DNA of 64,000 nucleotides from Dermatemys mawii (GCA_007922305.1 ML677329.1:267990-331989), one strand, 5' to 3'; shown: positions 45,575 through 58,502, counted from the stretch's first letter. Translations and numbers: made by a program. The notes: generated by a model not told the origin, from the sequence alone.

Positions 45575-46135
45575 CTCAGCGGTCTTTAGATGTATGCAAA
45601 TATATTATACAATTGACAAAAGGAGATGCATGACACAAATGTTCACATGGGTAGGGAGAATGAGCCTGCCTTGTGCTCACTGGGCAGTGATGGCTCCTGT
45701 TCCATAGGGTAGTGGACAGCTCCCAGATCCAGGTATTGCACCAGGGTGTACACAGTCACATGGCCCTGAACACCATATTGCAACACCACTCACTCAAATT
45801 TGACCCAGCGACCCCTCTATCCTGATGGGGGGCCAGCCAAGCCAAATCTGAATGGTTCAGCAGCCACATATGCCAGGTTGCAACATCCAGAGTGGGGACC
45901 CGGGCCCATCCTTGTGGGACAGGAGTCACTACTACTGGGTGAGTGCCGGTCAGGCTAGCTTTCCAGATCTCACACCCCACCTCTGGCTGGGGCCTCCCCT
46001 CCACACTGGGCCAGGATTAGGGTTGTGGTGCCAGGCAGAGAATGCAGCAGGCATGGTAACATGAAATTAGCAAGACAATAGGTATAATTGCAGGTGGCAC
46101 CATCAATAATCCATCGCCTCCTCTTTTATTGCAAA
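45575..46135. repeat. unclassified insertion within the LINE
   Basis: LINE homology stops near 45575 and resumes near 46140. The intervening GC-richer segment has no gene and no inverted ends that I can see. Confidence 0.45.
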
Positions 46136-46562
46136 TCTTGGTTCCATCACAGTGCCAGAGAGAAGAATGTTACAGGAATCAAGATTTGAAATTATGACAG
46201 CCTGGACATGAAATTTAACTATGGGGATGGATAGAAAAGGTTGTGTTTTACAGATTTTATGCGGAACTGACAAGTTTTAGACATAGCCTAGATGTGAGGA
46301 CCTAGAATGAGGTCCGAGTTGAAGATGACATCCAGATTATCAGTCCAAGTGACTGATAATGTCTCCAAGGAAGGAGACAGTGAAGAGGTCTTGGGGTGGG
46401 GGGAAAGGGGAAATATAAGTTCTGCTTAAATATAAGCTCTGTTTTAGTCATGTTGAGCTTGAGTTGATGACTGCACATCTATATCAGAGAGACAGGACAA
46501 AATTTTAGTTTGGACAGAAGGAAACATCAACAGAGAGATGACACTGAGGTTGTGTTTGCTGA

Positions 46563-46600
46563 TAATATTACCTAGAAATGTAATATTACCTAGAAATGTG
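46563..46600 (+). repeat. 19-bp tandem duplication
   Basis: TAATATTACCTAGAAATG occurs twice in a row inside the LINE remnant. Confidence 0.8.
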
Positions 46601-46815
46601 TAGAGGTGAAAAAGAACTAAGGACAGAGCCCTATAGAAGCTCCACAGAAAGCTGGAACAGGAATGAGGAGGATCCTCAGAAGGACACAGCAAAGGAGCAA
46701 TTAAAGAGGCAGAAAGAAAACTAAGAGGAAAGAGTCACAAAAGCCAAAGAAGGGCAAGATTTCAAGGACAGCGCAGTTGATTGTGTCAAAGGCCGCATTC
46801 AGATGATGAGGAGGA

Positions 46816-48146
46816 TAACTTTGTCTGAAGTTATTTTTATTGTGAATATTAAGTGCCAGTTAATTTGGAACTTCAATTTCTAATTACTTCTGTTCTCCTC
46901 AGAATTGTCAATAGAATAAAAGACATTTGTTTGTTTTTGTAAATCCCTGTGTGTGTGGACAAGCATATAAAAGGATATATGTGACTTCATAGGAAATGTC
47001 ATTTTTATTAGCATCATAATTGTTTTTGGAGGTTTTACTACTAACGATTGGCCACTTTGTCTTTTACAGAGTGTATCACATTCAGCGTACCTTTTAAGAA
47101 ATAGATATCTGGCTGCATAATTTCTAAATACTATTTTTCTAATTGTCTGAATATTTTGAAAAATACAATTAAGAGTACAGGCAAAAATAGAATGTAAAGA
47201 GAGCCTGATTTGCCATTGCTCTGCATCATGTGTAGTTATTTTCATGAGCACAAGGTGAGAATAAAAAACTATTATTCTGATTTGGGAGCACTTTATACCC
47301 ATTTGGTTCTTGCATAAATAAATACATGAAATTCAGGGTAACGGAGACTAGGGCCTGAAGTCTATAACTTTGCAAACATATCTTATGAATGGTCACAGTA
47401 GTCAACATCCAATTAAAAATAAATTTTAAGGGGTGTGCAAAGTAATTTAAAATATATTTCAATATTTCTGTGTACGTTTTCTACCATCTTTCTAGAAATT
47501 GAACTATGTTCTCCCCAATGAAGTTCAATACTTAGCTGATTATAAATATATTTTACTCACATAATAGAACCTAGAGATGTTGCTGTATGAAGAATTGCCA
47601 TAGATTTGCAAGCAGATGTTGCAGCACTGATAGAATTCAGACCTGCTCTGCTTTGATTTCCTGAGAGCTGTAGCATTAGCACCATAGTGATGTTACTACT
47701 GTATCACATTAATGCAGACATTCATATTTCAAAAACCAAGTCTTTAAAAATAAAAGGAGAAAAAAAACTTCTTGAGTTTATTTAAAAGGTATGTCTAATT
47801 GTTGTGCATTGTAAGCATATCCATGTCTACTTTTATTTAAATGCTGAGTACTGTTTTCAAGAAAGATTTTCATTTTTGTTAAATTGTTAACAAATTATTG
47901 ATTATCTCATTAAGGTAGTTCTAGGAAAACAGAGCCACATACACTGTATTTACATGTAGCTACTGAGCAGACAGATGTCACTTTAACTTCTTACATTGTA
48001 ATAACTTCAATACTGATTGTACTTAACAGCCTAAACATGAGACCAAATACCAGATTATTATTTGTTCTAGTTCATGATGAACTGGTATGTACCAGTGGCC
48101 TTAACTCAGTTGAGTAGTCCCATTCAAGTGGAAGCACTGGCATTCA
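46816..48146. other. anonymous AT-rich stretch
   Basis: No gene or repeat recognised. The longest frame (46880-47302 on -) has no domain. Confidence 0.45.
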
Positions 48147-48235
48147 GGGGTCAATCCTGCAAACATGTATGCACATGAACAATATTGGATTACAATGGGG
48201 CTTCTTACATTAATAAGTATTTGCAGGATTGTGAC
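48147..48235. repeat. short palindromic MITE
   Basis: Inverted ends GGTCAATCCTGCAAA and TTTGCAGGATTGTGACTC, the same design as 27073-27140. Confidence 0.6.
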
Positions 48236-48851
48236 TCAAGAGCACAGAGGCTGATGGCTCAAGACGACACTGTTTAAAATGTCTGTTGTTCCTTGATATG
48301 GTTAAGAAACAAATAAAATTCAACCACAGCCATGACAACAAATATTTAATATCATGTTCAGTAACTGGAATTCTGCATCAACACAAGTTAGGTAATCCAT
48401 TTAATACAACAGGTGGTTTCAGGGGCTATGCTAACTAATTGGTCCAAATCAATATTTAAGAATTATTGACATAAATTGGACATGCATTACCAGTAAAATA
48501 TATCAGTAAAATATACCAGTAAAACCAACCTCCAAATATTAATTTCATATTCTATTACAGTACTTATTTGTTCCCCGTAGTGTCTGAAAACTGCACATTC
48601 TTTCATATATTTATCTCCACCAAAACCCTGTGAGGTCAGGAAGTACTATTATCCTCATTTTACAGAGAAACAGATGTCTACACTGCAAAAAAGTTTTGTT
48701 CTTAACTTGGATTAGCTAATCTGCATTGGCTATTTGGGTTAAAATAGCAGTGAAGACATGGCAACGAACTCAGGTTAGGAGCTCAAGTTCAACCCCATCC
48801 TCCCACACAGGCAAGGCACTATAGGCACTTACAGGGATCAGTTTCCCCCTT
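48236..48851. other. anonymous non-coding stretch
   Basis: A short tandem of CAGTAAAATATA units lies near 48490-48525. Nothing else is recognised. Confidence 0.5.
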
Positions 48852-49495
48852 CTGCCTAGGGTTGCCAGGTGTCCAGTTTTCAACCGGAATGCCGGGTCAA
48901 AAAGGGACCCTGGCGGCTCCGGTCAGTACTGCTGACTGGGCTGTTAAAAGTCTGATCGGCAGCACAGCAAGTTCCCTGGCTGCCATGGCTCCACACAGCT
49001 CCCAGAAGCAGCGTCATGTCCCCATTCCAGCTCCTAGGCATAGAGGCAGCCAGGAGACTCCATGCACTGCCCCTGCCTCAAATGCCAGCTCCGCAGCTCC
49101 CATTGGCCAGGAACCACGATCAGTGGAAGCTGTGGGGGCGGCATCTGCGGACGGGGCAGCATGCAGAGCCTCCTGGCCACACCTCCGCATAGGAGCTGGA
49201 GAGGGAGACATGCCACTGCTTCCGGGACCTGCCTGAGCGCTAACCCCCTCCCATGCCGCAACCCCTTGCCCCAGCCCTGATCCCCATCCCACCCTCTTAA
49301 CCCCTCGATCCCAGCCCAGAGCATCCTCCTGAACCCCAAACCCCTCATCCCCAGCCCACCCCAGACTCCATACCCCCAGCCAGGGCCCACACCCCCTGTC
49401 CCAGCCCTGAGCCCCCTTCTTCCCTCCAAACCCCTTGGTCCCAGCCCAGAGCACCATCTTACACTCCACATACCAAGACCCATCCCATTGTCCTA
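48852..49495. repeat. GC-rich non-autonomous DNA element
   Basis: Begins TAGGGTTGCCAGGTGTCC, followed by CCGGGTCAAAAAGGGACC and CGGTCAGTACTGCTGAC, as in the partial copy at 9160. The second half (49230-49480) is a C-rich degenerate array of CCCCAGCCC/CCCAAACCCC words. Long frames on both strands there are repeat translations. The right end is not resolved. Confidence 0.55.
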
Positions 49496-49734
49496 GCCAA
49501 TGGATTAAAGAATATTCTTACGCAGAGTGCTCTCAATCACTCCTATTGAATCTGTTCCACTGTGCTTAAATTATTAAATAGTCAGTGATGCCAAAGAGAG
49601 AGCAAGAATAACTCAATATCCTGGTAGTAAGGACACACACCTGGAAAGTGAGAGAATGTCCATGCTGCAATGACCAACTGTGAAACGTGGAAGAGCTTCA
49701 ACAGGAGAGATTAAAAGACCCCTCCCCACCACAC

Positions 49735-49890
49735 ACCAGATCATCAGCTGGCTCAATGGCTCAGACGTTCACCTGCAATATGGAACCCAAATTCAAATCC
49801 TCTCCCTGCTTCAGGCAGAGGAGGGGGATTGAATGCAGGTCTTTCACATTCCAGGCGAGTGCCCTAACTACTAAACTAAAGCTTATAAGG
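49735..49890. repeat. fold-back tRNA-like SINE, copy 2
   Basis: The plus arm has TGGCTCAGACG (A-box-like) and AATTCAAATCC (B-box-like). Read on the opposite strand, the second arm has TAGTAGTTAGGGCACTCGCC and GCATTCAATCC. The centre is CTGCTTCAGGCAGAGG. It has the same two-headed layout as 29280-29520. Confidence 0.65.
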
Positions 49891-51149
49891 AAGGCACCCA
49901 CTTCCTCCTCCTCCATTCAGTTCAACCCAAATCAGTTTTTTAAACAAATGTTTTGAATGGCCAGCAAACTAAAAATATCAATTATTTACTCTGTCCTACT
50001 CCCGAGTCCCAGGCTACCACCCTAATCACAGGATCATCCTTCCACTCAGCTAACTTATTGACAGTAATAAACAGTAGCATCTGGCTCTCATGTGAGCTGC
50101 GTTGTACAACAGGGCAATCTATATCTTTAGTCTCCTTCAGACATTTAGATGGATGGAATGTGTACCCAGTGTGTTACAACCACCCTAAAATGCGTTTGGC
50201 TCTGACTGGAAACATATTAGCATTAACTTAAATCTGCTGCTTTGTTTACTATATGAGATATCTGCTTATGTTTTATGACTAAATGTTATCAGTTAAAGAG
50301 ACCCAAACATTGTACACAGCAATCTACATGTGACAAAAGCTATCCACTGTAGACAAAACCAAATGGGCATCAATTTACATTTACACTTCAAAAGCAGCAT
50401 ATTATAAATCATTTGTTTTCAAAACCATGAGAGAGTCATTATGCACAACATCAATGACCTTAAAAAATTTCAGAAAGCTTAGCAAACTGGGTCCAGACCT
50501 GCTGACAAGGAAATCGATGAACCTTTTTCTGGGCTCACGCTGGTGTGACTATTGATTTCAGTGGAGATACTCCTGAGATAACTGATAAAAGAAAGCAGAA
50601 TCAGGGCCAATGGAAGCTTTGGGACTGATTTTCAACTGGAGCAGGAGCATTATCAATATGGCAATATATTTATTTGAATAAATCACTCTTGAGAGAGAGA
50701 GAGACATGAAGTAGTTAAAGCAAGAGGCTTTTATTTATTTATTTAGAGCTACAAGTCTGGTAGGCCTAGAACAGACCTTTAATTATACTTAGAGAACTCA
50801 AGCACTGTTGACAAGTGATAATTTATTGTACTATATTAATATAGCTTAATGCATAGATTGAAAAGACAGGTGAAGGATTGTACAGTCGGCATAATTACCT
50901 ACAATTTGCTAGGGTAAACTGATTGCTGCAGACTAACAAAATAATCCAGTAATACTATAAGCAAGGCTTATTACAAAACCACGCCCCGTGAACTAGCTTA
51001 GTCAGCAACAATACAGATGAAAAACAAATAAAAATCACATTTTTTCTTATTTGAAATAAGAAAATATGTGAAATTGAAAGCAGACTCCCAAATCTTGTTG
51101 AGCAGCCTTGCCAAAGTCCAGATTTAACAATTATAGCAGATGGACATTA
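49891..51149. other. anonymous AT-rich stretch
   Basis: No gene recognised. A (GA)n run lies near 50691-50704. Confidence 0.45.
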
Positions 51150-51223
51150 GGAGCGTGATCCAAAGCCAGCTGAAGTCAAAGGGAGTCTTTACATTCATCT
51201 TAATAGGCTTTTGATCAGGCCCT
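51150..51223. repeat. short palindromic MITE
   Basis: Ends GCGTGATCCAAAG and TTTTGATCAGGCCC. The interior has TGAAGTCAAAGGGAGTCTTT. It is the best match here to the turtle palindromic family of the GGGCCTGATCCAAAG type. Confidence 0.65.
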
Positions 51224-53303
51224 CTGTTACCATTAGTGAACAGACTAATACTAGGTTACCTTTTGAAATCACATTACATTTACTATAAGGCACTGCAATT
51301 CTGTTCACTCGCCTGAATGGTTAAGAAAATATGGGGATGAAGAGAAGTAAACATGACTGAACATAAGTGATTTAAAAAATGCAACATGAAGCCACCTGAA
51401 CACAGCTTAACAAAAGAAATATAGTTTAGCAAAGAGCTTTTTAAAATGTTTTTCTACATAAATATGATACTGTATCAACCTGCTCTTTCAACATGTGCTA
51501 ACAGTAAAAGTGGATCGTCCCACAAAAGCACTGTAAACATCTTCTAACCAAAGTAGTAACCAAGTATTAAGGCTTCCTCCATATCTCAGCTATAAAGATC
51601 AAACATATGCATCTGCCCTAGGAAAACAAAATTGGAAACAGCTAAAATATCTTTTTGCCCAGTCTCCCATAATAAAATTACTTGTAATAATTTGAGTTTA
51701 ATATGTACATGGGTGTGGTTTTTTCTCTGAAACATTTTCCCCCACAGAATAAGCAACTAAAAACATCAGATTCCTTAGCACAACTGAGACTGCTTTAAGG
51801 GACATAAGTAATACTGCTGATTTTCTTTTTCCTGTGAAAAGCATGAAACCAGAGCCAAAGCAAGGTAACAACAATCTGGATTTATAAACAGCTGAAACAC
51901 CCAAGGACCCTCAATACTCCTTACTCATACTTCACAGGAACAAAATTCAACAGTGTCCTACCTGTGATTCTCTAACTAACCATTTCTAACAAAAAACATG
52001 GTTAATTCAATAGCTCACTACTAAAAAAGGTCAGTTACTAACTGATCTTCATTATCTTGATAAGAAAGTGGAATCGGGGTGGAATCCCCTCATCTCACAA
52101 TAGTCTATTGTTCTGCACTGCTTGAAAAAAATCGAATGGAGGGGAGCCGCTTTCTACCCCAAAACACAGTTATATGGAGAGGAAGAAAACTTCCTACTAA
52201 CCTGTACAAAAGAATCCTTTGGGTTGGGGGCCTTTTAGAAATTATGCAGGATTTTATTAATAAATCTCCCAGTGTGTCTTTTCAAAAGCTTATTCTTATC
52301 CTTTTATAAACTGTCTGTCAGTAGAAAGGCAGTTGTAGCTTGGGGCAAAACTCACCTTCAAACCATTGCCTTCAAATAAAAATGGGAATTTACTTTCTGA
52401 TGCCCCCAAGCAACAGGGGAAATCTTTTATTTTAGATCTCTTTTCCCAGAAGGCAAATTTCCTGTTCTCTTTGAAGAGCACTGGTTACAGTCCTCCTACC
52501 CTCGCATTTCAATAGTTTTCACACAATGTAACACAAACTCTGGGGCTTCTACTAACAACCCTACAACTGTTCTGAACAGAGCAAGGATCTGGGTAACACA
52601 TACACATACATTTTTCTTTGTCAGTAACACATTTTAGAGACTATTATTCCCCAGGCCCCCACCCTCCCACCACTACCCCACAAGAAAACTACCATTCATT
52701 TTGCCATGACCACTAAGACACAAATCCAAATATCACTGTTTCTTGCAAGAGACAACGTTGTTTTTTTGCAAGGAAACCTTCAAAGAGAAGAGAATCACTA
52801 AGTCCACTCAAGACTAGTTTGGAAATCTGAAATAAATCAACAGCAGTCATAATTCTGCATCCAAGTACAACAGCAAGTGCAGAGCAAAGCAGCCATGAGC
52901 CTGTGGTACATGGATGTTACAAAGATCAGTTATAAGGATGAGGATCTGTCTGCATTAATTTCTGCAGTTTGCAAATCCACTGGTAACACACAGTACTTCC
53001 CTGCTGCAAGTCACGAAAAGAATTCATCTTCGGAGCTTCAACTCCCTACAGCTTCCCAGTCACAAAACGATACAATACAGCCACTCACAGCCAATACCAG
53101 GTTCTCATTCTCTGTGCTGTGACTCCTTCCTGCACAGGGGACTAGTCAGCGAGCCTCCAAGCTTTCCTGCAAAGTGATGTCTCCAGCTCGAACAGACTTT
53201 CCGATTACAGCCTTCTGACTATAATCCATGTGCTTGCTGCTGGCCAATGCCTGCAGCCCACACAGCACCACATGATCACTATGACAACATTAGAGCCTCC
53301 CAG
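51224..53303. other. anonymous AT-rich stretch
   Basis: No supported gene or repeat. Confidence 0.45.
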
Positions 53304-53421
53304 TAGGGCTGCCAACCTCCAGGATGGCCCTGGAGTCTCCAGGAATTAAAGATTACTCTTTAAAGATTATATCATATGATGAAAACTCCAGGAATATGTT
53401 CAACCAAAATTGGCAACCCTA
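53304..53421. mobile_element. short MITE with TAGGG inverted ends
   Basis: 118 bp. Ends TAGGGCTGCCAACC and TTGGCAACCCTA. The interior has CAGGAATTAAAGATTAC and TTAAAGATTATATCATATGATG. The target duplication is not clear; TA is possible. Confidence 0.7.
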
Positions 53422-53915
53422 CGTCCTGAATGCTCTAAGCCACCCGCCCACCAGAACTTGCTCTCAGTTGCATTTAGATTCTTGGGCATCCCAGCTGGTA
53501 GGTAACACAGGCTCTGACGAGTTTGTGCAGATTCTTCCAGAGATTGCTGCTCCCCCTTGGGAGGCTAATAAACAGCATGATTCTATGGTTCCTTTAATTA
53601 CCAGAATTTACCATTCTGGTGGGAGATAGAAGCTCCCCTGGTCAGCAGGAACCAGTAGATGAACAGCAGTGGCAGAGAATGGGTGAAGCCCTTCACATAG
53701 CCCTGGATCTGGACCCAATCGATGGCAATCCCCAAATGAAACACTATCCCTTCTCCCAGCCAGATGAGCAAAGGGAGGCAGAAGTTCCTGAGGCTGAAGC
53801 CTCCCCAGGGAGCATAGTTATTTCACAGCCCCTGAAACTATCACGCATGTTACTCCCCTTCCCTCTGCCAGCCTTGACAGCCTTCTCTGTGTATAATGTA
53901 AGCTCCTTGGGACAG
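53422..53915. other. anonymous non-coding stretch
   Basis: A frame runs through here without domains. Nothing recognised. Confidence 0.4.
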
Positions 53916-53995
53916 GGACCACCTCTTATGGTCAAGCACTTAGCACACTGGGGCCTGTGGATGCCAGCGTCATACAAATAATCACCACCACAATA
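53916..53995 (+). repeat. 3' end fragment of an L2/CR1-type LINE
   Basis: GTAAGCTCCTTGGGACAGGG, then AGCACTTAGCACACTGGGGCC and a tail ending CATACAAATAAT. It is the reverse orientation of the segments at 24716 and 44945. Confidence 0.55.
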
Positions 53996-54654
53996 TGTAC
54001 AGGAGCACCCAGAGCTTCTCCTTCTTGATTGACATGTACCATAGATGCAAGGTGATGATTTCAGGAATGTACATGTAGTTTCATATGCAAACAACCTCCA
54101 TCACAAAATCACCACCATCATCATCCTTAAAGAAAAACAGAAACAAAATTACAGTGGGAATGTTTTTGCTGCAAAAAAGGAGCCTCTGGAAGAAAGCAGC
54201 TGCTTCAGAATCAGGAGGGAAACTGTTACTCTAAGTGGTCAGCTGAGAAGGGAAACTTTTAGTTTTGTTAAAATGATTGAGAACCCAATGCACTACTGCA
54301 TGACTGCATTTTTACGGCAGTGAAAGTCCACTGAAATCAGTGGAGCTTCACTGGTGTAAAACTGGAGTAACAAAGTGGTGAATCAGATCCATTATTTATA
54401 ACCTTGCTTCTGGTGGGCACTATGAGAGGAGAACTTTTTTTTTTAATGAGACTTCAATAAAGAGAGTGGTGGCTTGACAACATGGCTGGGGGGCAAGGGG
54501 AGGATAAAATGGAAAAATCCACAGCAACAGCAGTGAAAGGAAATAAATGGAAGGCTCAAAGCTGGCATAGCTGGTGAAATAAAATATGTGGGTAGATTAT
54601 GCATTGCCTTGCCAGATCCCCCTTGGGCCTATTTGATTTCTTTCAGGTACAAGA
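53996..54654. other. anonymous non-coding stretch
   Basis: An old ACTGAAATCAGTGGAG...AATCAGATCC piece near 54330 may be palindromic-MITE debris. No gene. Confidence 0.45.
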
Positions 54655-54662
54655 TGCAAAGT

Positions 54663-55322
54663 AGGGTTACCATTTGTCCGGATTCTCCCGGACATGTCCG
54701 GCTTTTTTAGATAAAAATAGCGTCTGGGGGGAATTTGTAAAAGTCTAAAAATGTCCGGGATTTTCCCACCCCCCCGGTGCAGAGCGCGGCATTGGGCTCC
54801 GGCAGTCAAAGCCTCTCAACTCTCCCTCTCTCTCCCGCAGCTTCCGGCAGCTGTTGCTCCCCTCTCCTCCCTCCCTCCTGCATTCTCAGAGCTGCTGGGC
54901 TCTGCCGCTCACTCCCCTGCTGCCAAGCACATGGGACCGGACTGTGCAGTTGAACTGCAGAGTGTGGCAGTGTCAGGCTGAGCGCTGAGCCCCACACGCT
55001 GTTTTGAGCTGCACCGTAAGGGTGGGGCGGGGATTAGAGAAGGGGCAGGGAATTTCTGGAGAGGGCAGTCAGGGGACAGGGAGTGCGGGGGTTAGATGGA
55101 TCGGAGGTTCTGGGGAGGCAGTCAGGGGGCAAGGAGCAGGGAGGCTTAGGTAGGGGGTGGGGTTCTGGGGTGCAGTTAGGGGCAGGGGTCTCAGGAGGGG
55201 GCAATCAGGGGACAAGGGGAGGAGTTGGAAATTCTGAGGGGGATGGGAAGTGGGAGGGAGGGGGGCGGGGCTAGGCCACACACCCCATCCTCTTTCTTGA
55301 TTGGCAAAATATGGTAACCCTA
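54663..55322. mobile_element. GC-rich non-autonomous DNA element
   Basis: Inverted ends AGGGTTACCAT and ATGGTAACCCT. Near-matching 8-bp flanks tgcaaagt (54655-54662) and tgtaaagt (55323-55330) point to hAT, but a TA duplication is an alternative reading. The left arm has repeated GTCCGG words. The G-rich interior has no transposase. Confidence 0.75.
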
Positions 55323-55330
55323 TGTAAAGT

Positions 55331-56828
55331 TGACTTGAGACTTAGTGAACAATATCATCAAGGATTTTTACACACACACACATGAGTAGTAAGCTCTAAG
55401 ATTTGAATGGTGTCCCAGTGTTGTCTCAGAGTATGGGAATGCTTACTGGGGTCCATTTGTGATTGGACACTCTTGCCGTATGACAAGAGAGAATGTGTGC
55501 ACTACACAGCACAGTCTGGCAAACAGTAAAAGAGATTCATTTGATGGCTGTGGCCATGGAAACTGTACACAAGAGTATCATAGTAAGCAAGGCACCTCAG
55601 GTAAATTGAAAGGTTTTTTTCCGTTGACTTTTTTGTCCTAAATTAAATGGGTAAAAACTAATGAAAAAACAGGAGGGCGTTTGGTACTTCATTCCTATAG
55701 ATGGAGCAATATGTAAAAGACAAAAACAAACAAACCCACACACGTTAAAGAGGAAAGCTAGGTTCTGTTACTCTTAAAATCGTCCTTTTAAAAGGCCAAT
55801 AGGCATTTTGCCATTGACTTCAGAGGACGCTGGTTAAGAATGTATATATATTCCAAATGATCTTATTGTCCCAAGCTTTAGCATGTGCATGGACAGGAGT
55901 TAGGATACCATTAATTCCAAGTAGAAAATACAAATTATGAATAATGTTGTATGAACAATAAAAATATGGACAAGGTGATGACTTGCCACTTTTTGAAATA
56001 CTTTTACCAAATTCAGCCCTCTAAGGTATGCACTGGTTTACACAGTGAAATTCAAATACTGCAGATTGGATCTTGGCCAAACTACAAAATATTGTTGAAG
56101 TAGGTATTCTGAATTAAGTCTAGATAGCATTTCTGGGATCCCCTATAAAATCCTTGATACCACTAAAAAGTACCTTTTGAACTATTAATAAAATATATGT
56201 TAAAATATGTATTTATATATATATAATCTGTGGTTTTATATATTTTTTAAATATATATATGGACTGTGAAAATACATACTGCAATTTGCCTATATTATCA
56301 CGAAACAAGCATAGTAGATACTTAAGAATAAACTAGTTTAAATCATCCTCTCACTTTTTTAGCGTAGGAAGTTCAGATGCCATCTGCAGCCTACAAGGAA
56401 GATTAATCTTATAAAAAGGCTTGAATGGAGTCCTTTCAATGTTGGTAACTCTTTGCCATGGAAATTTTGTAATACCTTGCTGCAAGTTCACATTCGTCCA
56501 ATAAGCTTTAGTGAGAACTGAGTTTATGAGGGATTAGAGGACCAAGTTTAATAAAGGCAGATATTAATTTGAGTGTCTGGATGAATTATTTGGAGACCAC
56601 ATTCTGAGCCAGTTCTGTCTTGAGACCTTATTCAAAGTAAGTGTCTTTCCATTGATTTCAATAGGTGTTGATGCGAGGATTTTAAATCCATATGTGGTAC
56701 ACCTACTGCAATCAGTGGCTATTGGCTAAGGAATAATAACTTGAAAATAAAACAAAAGTCAGCAAAACACAAAAAGTATTCGCTATAGATGCCTTGGAAA
56801 ACAGTCCTGTGTTGTGGTTTAGACTAGA
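55331..56828. other. anonymous AT-rich stretch
   Basis: A (CA)n run lies near 55370-55383, and TA-rich low-complexity sequence at about 56200-56262. No gene. Confidence 0.5.
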
Positions 56829-57105
56829 GAGTATGTCTTCACTACGAAATTAGGTTGATTACCTTGCAGTCGATTTTTGTAAGCAGACTGTATAAAGTCG
56901 ATTTTGTGCATCCCCACAAAACAGAGCAAGTCGGCAGCATTTGTCCACGCTACCATGGCAAGCGTCAACATAGCGAGTGGTGCACTGTGGGTAGCTATCT
57001 CCGTGCCCTAAGCCCCCTGCCTCGCAGTGCCCCTCCCACCATGAAAGCAACTGCAGACAATTATTTCGCGCCCTTTTTCCACGCTGATGCCATAGCAGTG
57101 CAAGC

Positions 57106-58296
57106 ATGGAGCCTGCTCAGGTAACCGCTGCAGTAATGGCCATTGGGGACACCTCGCGCATTGTTGTGGAGTTTATGCTGCATCACATGCACAAGAAGGC
57201 GATCAGGAGACGACTGCGCTATCAGGAGAGTGACGACAGTGATGAGGACATGGACACTGATGTTTTTGAAAGTACGGGGTCCGACAATCTGGACATTTTG
57301 GTGGCAATGGGGCAGGCTCATGCTATGGAACGCTGATTCTGGGCCGGGGAAACAAGCACTGACTGGTGGGATCACTTAGTGCTGAGGGTCTGGGATGACT
57401 CGCAGTGGCTCAGAAACTTTCGCATGCGTAAGGGCACGTTCATGGAACTTTGTGACTTGCTTTCGCCTGCTCTCCAGCGCAAGAATACCAAAATGAGAGC
57501 AGCCCTCACAGTTCAGAAGCGAGTGGCAGTAGCCCTCTGGAAGCTTGCAATGCCAGACAGCTACCGGTCAGTTGGGAACCAATTTGGAGTGTATAAATCT
57601 ACAGTGGGGGCTGTTGTGATGCAAGTATCCAGGACAATCATTGATCTGCTGCTATCCTGGGTTGTGTCCCTGGGAAATGTGCAGGCTACAGTAGATGGCT
57701 TTGCTGTGATGGGATTCCCTAACTGTGGTGGAGCTATAGATGAGACTCATATCCCTATCTTGACACCAGACAATGAGGGCGGACAGTACAGAAATCGCAA
57801 GGGGTGCTTTTCAATGGTCATGCAAGCACTGGTTGACCACAAGGGACGTTTCACCAACATCTACGTGGGATGGCCGGGAAGGGTTCATGACGCTCGTGTA
57901 TTTAAGAACTTTAGGATTGCTAGACAGCTAGAGCAAGGGACTTTCTTCCCAGACCAGAAAATTACTGTGGGGGCTGTTGAAATGCCGATTGTTATCCTTG
58001 GGGACCCAGCCTACCCCTTAATGCCCTGGCTTACGAAGCCATACACAGGCACCCTGGACAGGAGTCAGGAGCAGTTCAACTATAGGCTAAGCAAGTACAG
58101 AATGGTGGTAGAGTGCGCATTTGGCCATTTAAAGGCACGCTGGTGCACGTTAATGACTCGCTCAGACCTCTGCGAAAGAAATATGCCCATTGTTATTGCT
58201 GCTTACTGTGTGCTCCACAGTCTCTGTGAGAGAAAGGGGGAGACGTTTATGGCAGGATGGGAGGCAGAGGCAAATCTCCTGTCTTCTACTTACTAG
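57106..58296 (+). pseudogene. Harbinger transposase of element B, one in-frame stop
   Basis: 397 codons including a TGA at codon 77 (57334-57336) and the normal stop. The TGA stands where element A has an Arg codon (ERRFWARETST), consistent with a CpG transition of CGA. The rest is open. Asp212 in GAIDETHIPI, the VHDARVF motif, Asp300 in ILGDPAYPLMPW and Glu336 in VECAFGHLKARW are all present with the same spacing as in A. The Gly after the first catalytic Asp is changed to Glu. The start at 57106 (MEPAQVTAAV) aligns with the MNPELLRDML start of A. An acidic DDSDEDMD patch follows near residue 43. Confidence 0.88.
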
Positions 58297-58470
58297 CAGC
58301 CAGACACCAGGGCAAGTAGAAGAGCGCACCAGGAGGCGCTGCACCTCAGAGAAGCCTTGAGAACCAGTTTTGTGACTGCCCAAAGTGCTGTTGAAAACTC
58401 GCTCCCTTGCTCTGCTCAGCGTTAAGCCTGCCACCCTCCCCTCCTCTCCCCCGCCAACGTGTGCAGAGGA

Positions 58471-58476
58471 AATAAA
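58471..58476 (+). terminator. poly(A) signal of element B transposase
   Basis: AATAAA 175 bp after the transposase stop. Confidence 0.65.
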
Positions 58477-58502
58477 TTCAGTTTTTTAAAAATCATGCAT
58501 TC

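Larger units (their letters stand above)
44945..46815 (-). mobile_element. decayed L2/CR1-type LINE, minus strand
   Basis: Read on -, fragments of a reverse transcriptase appear in order. Near 46795 is AAFDTIN (the AAFDTVDH motif). At 46444-46692 comes an LFHLYTFLGN...SVQTKILSCLSDI stretch (the LFxLYTxxLG...SVQTKIxxCLSDI region). At 45232-45438 is YLFFTLKVFQGLSLPCLSLLI (the LxLTFKxLHGLAPxYLSxLI region). The catalytic YADD region is destroyed. The 3' end at 44945-45110 carries the terminal words shared with 24716, 31735 and 53916. An unrelated 560-bp segment interrupts it. Confidence 0.7.

Noticed and set aside
46880..47302. Minus-strand frame of 140 codons
   Set aside because: AT-rich, no domain, not part of the neighbouring LINE.
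49014..49483. Two minus-strand frames of about 150 codons
   Set aside because: Low-complexity Gly/Trp-rich translation of a C-rich degenerate array.
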